Source: Panagrolaimus kolymaensis (lineage: Eukaryota > Nematoda > Chromadorea > Rhabditida > Panagrolaimidae). From it: a stretch of 64,000 nt of DNA. The stretch's first letter is position 1; each line of letters starts with the position of its first letter. The DNA lies in NCBI GenBank assembly GCA_028622995.1, contig JAJQJQ010000005.1, forward strand, positions 7,626,001 to 7,690,000. Reading direction: 5' to 3'. The notes under the pieces are model-generated. The model made no database searches and was not told where the DNA came from. It saw only the letters and a list, made by a program, of their open reading frames with translations. Positions 58,199 to 64,000 of this stretch are shown here, in pieces. Both the position numbers and the translations under genes were made by a program.

Positions 58199-61100
58199 TT
58201 TGGTTTTTACATTGTTTTTTTTGGTTGTACATAATGATTACGGTGTTTTCTTTTTTTAATTTGTATCACTTACTATGGGTTTTTTGTTGCATTTGTTTTC
58301 CAATAAATTAACGGTGTCTTTTTTTAAACGGGTTTTTAAAGAATTCAAACAAGCTATAAAAAAGTAAAGAGATTAGCGAAAGTTACAAGAGCTTTTCAGA
58401 AATTGTATTTGTCTTGAACTAAACTACAATAAGCTTTTAACACATGATGCTTTTTTCACGTTTTCTGTGCATCCTTTTTTGGGCAAACGTTTATTGTGCT
58501 TCTTCTTTTTTTGTTTTTCACTGATTTTTGTTTTCGACATTGCATTAAGTAGTTTTAAATTGACTTTTTTTTAAAACAAAAAGTATAAAATGACTGAAAA
58601 TGACATGAACAACATAAGAGTTTCTTCAGAAGAAAGAAAAGTTCATTTCCAGAGACACCCAAAAAACATGAAAGGCAGGAAATGGTTTTTCTTTTTTTCT
58701 CCTCTTTCGAGTTTTTTTCATCATCGCAAATGCTTGCTTGCTTTTTTTTGAGTACGTCAAGTTGCCCTTCTATTTTTTCTCCTGGCTAAATATAACACGC
58801 TTCAGTGAATTGCCCGCCGCCATTGCTGTTTCTGATAGTTATGTATGGGTTGTTGTTTCAGAAGCTGCAAAAACTAACAAAAAAAAAGAAAAATGAAAAA
58901 AATAAGACCAAAATAAAATGGAGAGACGTTAATAATAAACGAAAAAAAATGAAAGAGGTGTTTGTAGTTGCTTCATTAAATTTTTTTTGATTAGTTTTTT
59001 CTGTTTCCAAATGCCTCAGGCTGATGGCAATTATTAGAAGCGTTGGAAGCACCTATTCAGATGGCATCATTGGTACTGTACGTCGTGTATCAAACATAAA
59101 TCTTTATTAAGGAATTCGATTTTGAAAATAATGTTCGTTTTATGTTTTGATCCCAAATCTTACTATTTACAGACATGTCTGAAGTTAACAACTTTTTTTG
59201 TTTTAAGCTTTATGATGAAGAAAAAAGTATGAATCTTTAACTTCTGTTTGAGTCAGTCTCTCGAACTCATTTAAAGCAAAAATTGAAAGCGAATTCCTTG
59301 ATAAAGTATCTTTTTTCTTTGAGTGAAACTAAACTTTATAATGATTTCTGAAAAATGCAAAGAAATTTAATAACTGTGGTAATCTTCGAATTTAAAGATT
59401 AAGTGTCTAAAGAATTATGTTTTAATTACATGCTTTTTTTATTTAAAAGCTTTCCTTAATTTAAGAAAAATGCAATAAAATTAAAAAGAATGATTAAAAA
59501 TTTGTTTTTGTGCTATCAAATTTTTTTATCATTATGTATCTTCATCTTAATTTTTTTACAACAATTTTTTTTATTGCTTCGAAAATTTTTTCTAATAATA
59601 ACAAATTTTATCGTATTTTATAAGCTTTTAAAAAGGCTTTGTTTATTTCCCCAAATTTTAGGTTGTAATTTAGAATCGCTTGGGACTTTAAATATTTTTT
59701 AACTATGCATTTTACAGACGTTTTTAAAATTTACGACTTGTTCGTCTGAGAGAGAAAAACTTTGGAATTAATAGTTTTTTAAATTTTTAAAAAGAAGAAG
59801 TAAGTAATTACGAGTAGTTTTATTGAGCTTTAAACTTTATATATACGAAGTAGCATAAAAAATGGGCATAAAACTGCAGAAAAAAAAAGAGGAGTAACAA
59901 AACTTTTAAAAAGAGGGATTCATTCTAAAAAAAAGTCAAACGTCATTGAATTAAAAGTTGCATGCACCACCTCATAGGTTTGACGAGAGTGTTTTAGAAG
60001 CTGTAATTCCTGATTAACCATTATTTATGGATCGAGATTACTTGTAATTCAGAGAGAACAGATTTTAACAAACTTAGACGTTTTTCTTTCAAATTTCCTT
60101 AAAATTTTATTCATTAATTAGAAAGTGGAGGATACCTTAAGTTAAGGTAAATATGTTTCTGAAAAGAAACCCTAAATGATGTATGCGATAAATTTGCGAT
60201 TTTCTTTTATCGAAATGCATTTTTTACCGTACTACTATTCATCTTTTTATGTGGGAACAAACCCAACTTCAACTTTCGTAAACCTCATGTTTTGCCGAAT
60301 AAAATTTTTCTTGCAGCTGCAACAATAATTATTTATGAGCTTTTCTTTATCATATTTTTTAAAAGATTGTCGTCCTCAAAAAACAAAATTCCCATTAAAT
60401 TTTGTCCCGTTTGTCTTTATTTTCGATTATCATTCTTCTTTCTTTTCTTTTTTTATTAAAACATTCAATTGCTTCTTTTACAACCACGAAAAAAATGCCT
60501 CGTCATCTCTTGCTCCTCCTTTTTAAAATGAAGCAGAAGAGGCTCAATTCACTGCAACAACAACAAACAAAAAATGGGGGAAATAGTTTTACGCTTGTTT
60601 TTTCACCTCCTTTTTTTATATTCTTCTTGTTTTTAGAAAGCAAGAAAAAAAACCAAATATGAAAAAAGAAGGGCTTTTCTTTTTTGAGTGGCCAAAATTT
60701 TTTTTCTATTGCTGTTATTCATTTTTTGTCTACCAATTTTTTTCTTTTTATTTTCCAGAAGATTTATTTCTTTTCTTTGTTAAAAACCGCCACCACCAAA
60801 AAGGCCCAAGAAAAATGTAGGAGCCAAGAACCCCATCGGCAGAAACATTGCCTTCATCTTCAACCCTTCGAATTTTTTTTCTCTCAGCAATTTATCTAAC
60901 ATTTAAACTTTCTTTTTCTTTTAGAAAAGTTGTTTTTGATGCAATTAAAAAAACTGCAGACTTCTTTGTGTTGCTTCCAAAAAAAAATTCTTCTTCAAAA
61001 GCTTGTTAAGAAGATTTTCCCATTTTTTCTTTTCTCAAAGAAGATGCCGCGGCGAAAGAGCAACATCATAGAAAAAAAATATATATAAAGAATTGGGTTA

Positions 61101-62268
61101 TAAAGTAAACATTCCCATCGTTTACATATTATATATTTCTTCCTCTTCTTCTTAAGGAAAATGAAAACAATATGTTGGACATGAAAGAAAAAAAAATTAC
61201 TACGATCCTTGAAATGTGAGATGATCGCTATGGCTTATACATATTATTTTTTTTCATTCACTTACATGAGGATTTCGCACCCAAAAACAAGGATAGCTCT
61301 TGAATGTCAAAAACAAAACGATTTTAAAACAAGAGATTTTTTTATTTTGAACAACTCCATAAAAACTCATTTTTCCTCACACTTTTTTTGTAGTGCTTTT
61401 CCTCACTCCTTCTTCCCATCTCAAGAGACTACTATTCATTTTTTTATTTTGGCAGTTTTTTGTTGCTTTATAAAAGTTCCTTTTTTTCATTCTCCCACTT
61501 TGTGTTGTTTAGTTTTTATTAAATTGTCAATTTTTATTGACAGGATGAAGAACACTATTTTTTTAAAGATGTAGTCTAAGCTGCTCTTTTTATCAAGAAA
61601 AGTTACAGCCCCACTAAAATCTTGGGATGCTAACAACGTTGAAGCCTTGACAATTTTTCATATACTTCTCTTGTAAAACTTTAGACGCTAGAAAACAACC
61701 TACTTTCAGAAACTTATGTTAATGCATAAAGAATGAGATTTGTAAGAAGTTGCTGCCATCACCTTCCGGGTTAATTTTTTTTTGTGTTTCCTTTAAGGAA
61801 CTTCGACAACGTCGTTAGTTGTTTTATCGACTGGTTTTAACATTTTCTAGGATTTTTTTTCAGTCTCCGCTACACAAATATTAAAGTATTATTTAAAACA
61901 AACATTTTTAGTTACTTTAAAATTTTCTTTTGAGTTTTTCTTCTTTCCAATTATCGTGACCTTTTTGATTCATTTTGAAAGTTCAAACTTACTATTTGCT
62001 TATTTGAAAATTAAAATTAAAATGGCAGACATTTAAAGCAATTTTTAATAAGAAAGTGACTATTTTTTTACTCATTTTTATTTCCGTTTGATAAGCTGAT
62101 TAGCAAATTCGTGTTTTAAAATTTATTCATAAAAAATAAATTCTTAATTTTTTAGTTTTTCTCAAAACCACAAACTGCCTTTCAGATGCTTTTCTAATTC
62201 ACTAACACCTTCACATTTTCCTATCTTTCTTTGCCCCGAATTTATTGTTGAATCCAAAAAGAAAACAA
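58199..62268. other. 4-kb gene-poor region upstream of the KCTD gene
   Basis: A+T-rich with long T-runs. Open frames such as 60335-60662 and 61209-61574 are F/K/S-rich, with no family or splice support. No RNA gene, tRNA or inverted repeat was convincing. Some of it may be 5' introns of the KCTD gene. Confidence 0.5.
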
Positions 62269-64000
62269 ATGGATCAATCATCTGAGATTATTCAACTCAA
62301 TATTGGAGGAACACCATATACCACCACCTTTCGAACGTTATGCCGTGAACCTGATTCAATATTTCCACAAATTTTATCACTTGAAACTTCTCTGGATCGA
62401 TTTGATTCATCCATTTCTCGGTTATCAGATGGAACAATATTTATTGATCGCGATGGGGATATATTTATTTATATATTAGATTATTTACGAACTGGGAAAT
62501 TAATACTACCTGATAATTTTAAAGAAACGGCAAGATTTCGTGAAGAAGTATTATTTTATCAACTTGCAAATTTGGATAGGTTGTTAGCTCCATATTATAA
62601 TTTAAAATATCCTACAAAACCTTTAAATAATGGTTTATTAGCTGCTAGCGCTTTAGGTGAAACAGGTATGTTACTTAATTTTAATTTATCTGAATAGCAC
62701 ACTCGCTCATTTATGCCTTGAATGAATTATCTTGAAAATTAACAAAAATTATTTGATTGCTTCTTTAAATTATTTTACATTTTTTCCATCTTTTTTGATT
62801 TCCTTTTTTTAATAAAAATGCAAAGGAAATTGCTATTTTTCATTTCCGATTAAAAATGTTTTTTTTCTCAAAGAGGATGCTTGAAGCATAATTATTTTGT
62901 CTTCTTATTTGAGCGAGAAAAAAAATGAGGAAGTAAAAAGATTTTATTTCAAAATGAAAAATAAAATTTAAAACTATTGTAAAGTGTTGTGGGGAACATG
63001 ACTTTTTTGGAGTCGTTGATTAGTAGTCTGAATCTGAATCACTTTTTTGCCAATCAATTTTTTCTTCACATATTTGCAAATTCGTTTTTAAATTTTTATG
63101 TATGAAGTTTTCAAAAATTCTTCAACTATAGCTTTTAAACCTTTATTTACGGTAAAAAATAAGACTTTTCTCTATCATTTAGTCATCATTCTTGTATTTT
63201 AGTTTAAGGATTACGTGAACGCAAGCAATTTATCTTTTAAAGCAACTACATAAATTTGAAAGTGTTTTCTACGTCAGTCAAAAACTAAAAAGCAAGCATA
63301 CATTTATAAAATAGTTTTTTAAACATTTTCAAGAAGAAAAAAATGGCTAGAATAAGAAGAAAATTTATGCATTTTAATAGCCTTCCGAAAAAAATCGTTC
63401 GATGTTGGACAAAAAACGATTTCTTTGGTTTTGACAGTTGTCACTTTATTTCGAAGATTCATAAATCATCAAAGAAAAAAAAGATATTCTATTAAAAATA
63501 TATATGCCATTTTTGAATGTAAAGACAATAGGGATTGTTTGTTTATGGTAGTTTTAGGGACAGCAATTTATCTAAATCATAACGTCAACAGTAATCTCAT
63601 ATCAAAGCACGATTTCACTTTTTTTAATTGTCTAAACCATGATTTAAAAAAGGCATCAAGAATTAAAACTTCTCAAATTTTTAGGTGGCTTTATAACTCT
63701 TGGTTATCGTGGTACATTCGCCTTTGGTAGAGACGGGCAGGCCGATGTGAAGTAAGTGTAAACCGCTGTTTTTAATATTTTCTATTTCTGTCCATTATTT
63801 TAGGTTTCGAAAACTTTATCGAATATTAGTTTGCGGAAAAGCAACTCTTTGTCGAGAAGTTTTCGGTGATACTCTTAATGAATCACGTGATCCTGGTGGA
63901 GAAGAATCTGGAAGGTACACTTCTCGACTTTATTTAAAACATCAATGTTTGGAAAAAGCATGCGATTCCTTAGCTGAAAAAGGCTTTAAAATGGTTTCAA
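62269..64000 (+). CDS. KCTD8/12/16-type BTB protein (3' end beyond window)
   Basis: Predicted exons are 62269-62665, 63685-63751 and 63804 to the window edge, giving about 220 residues before the cut. The N-terminal T1/BTB domain reads IIQLNIGGTPYTTTFRTLCR, then ISRLSDGTIFIDRDGDIFIY and ILDYLRTGKLILP. After a 1019-bp intron the H1 domain begins GGFITLGYRGTFAFGRDGQA, then DVKFRKLYRILVCGKATLCR, EVFGDTLNESRDPGGEESGR and YTSRLYLKHQCLEKACDSLA. This combination marks the KCTD8/12/16 group, auxiliary subunits of GABA-B receptors that bind the receptor tail and G-protein beta-gamma and speed desensitisation. The BTB matches K+ channel tetramerisation domains but no channel follows. A frame in the long intron (63425-63730) is spurious. 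Confidence 0.9.

Noticed and set aside
63425..63730. 101-residue frame before the KCTD exon 2
   Set aside because: It lies in the KCTD intron, and its end overlaps exon 2 in the wrong frame.

Overview
The window looks like nuclear DNA of a nematode. It is very A+T-rich, the genes are dense, almost every gene is split by introns of about 45-60 bp with GTAAG/GTATG donors and TTTTAG/TTTCAG acceptors, and acceptor-like sites sit just before several start codons, as expected for spliced-leader trans-splicing. The closest families are animal ones (nuclear receptor, KCTD, torsin, ATAD2/LEX-1, ASH2, BAZ/ACF1). The species cannot be named from the sequence. I found no bacterial genes, no CRISPR array and no rRNA. 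Gene models below were built by hand from splice sites with reading phase checked, so intron-exon junctions are predictions.

Layout. 1-4183: gene-poor A+T-rich DNA with one G+C-rich island. 4184-5809 (+): FMRFamide-type GPCR with an in-frame TAG. 5933-8584 (-): two unrecognised membrane/secreted proteins. 9783-11396 (+): Tudor protein. 11497-23173 (-): divergent SMC1, ATAD2/LEX-1 and a Q-rich protein, with a transposon-like insert in an SMC1 intron. 23920-28155 (+): ASH2 and deoxyhypusine synthase. 28516-33878 (-): BAZ/ACF1-like remodeller subunit and NLE1. 34044-35836: two Helitron-like elements. 35863-36765 (-): ATG12 and a small subunit of serine palmitoyltransferase. 36766-40743: 4 kb gene-poor. 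40744-43357 (+): nuclear hormone receptor. 43452-45079: large inverted-repeat element. 45382-50097 (+): compact four-gene set (RCL1, unknown, RNase H2C, torsin), a good operon candidate. 50435-51163 (-): four-span membrane protein. 53026-58198 (+): atypical kinase, unknown type I membrane protein, LRR1. 58199-62268: 4 kb gene-poor. 62269-end (+): KCTD8/12/16-type protein, cut by the window edge.

How the genes fit together. The 10-34 kb part is rich in chromatin and RNA-level regulators (Tudor, SMC1-like cohesin subunit, ATAD2/LEX-1, ASH2, BAZ/ACF1), plus translation and ribosome factors (deoxyhypusine synthase, NLE1). RCL1 in the 45-50 kb cluster is also a ribosome-biogenesis factor. The repeats are the less ordinary part. 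Two Helitron-like copies keep a paired change in their terminal hairpin, a foldback element carries Pol III-like boxes in nearly identical 350-bp arms, and the same GGATCC minisatellite family occurs in unrelated-looking elements.
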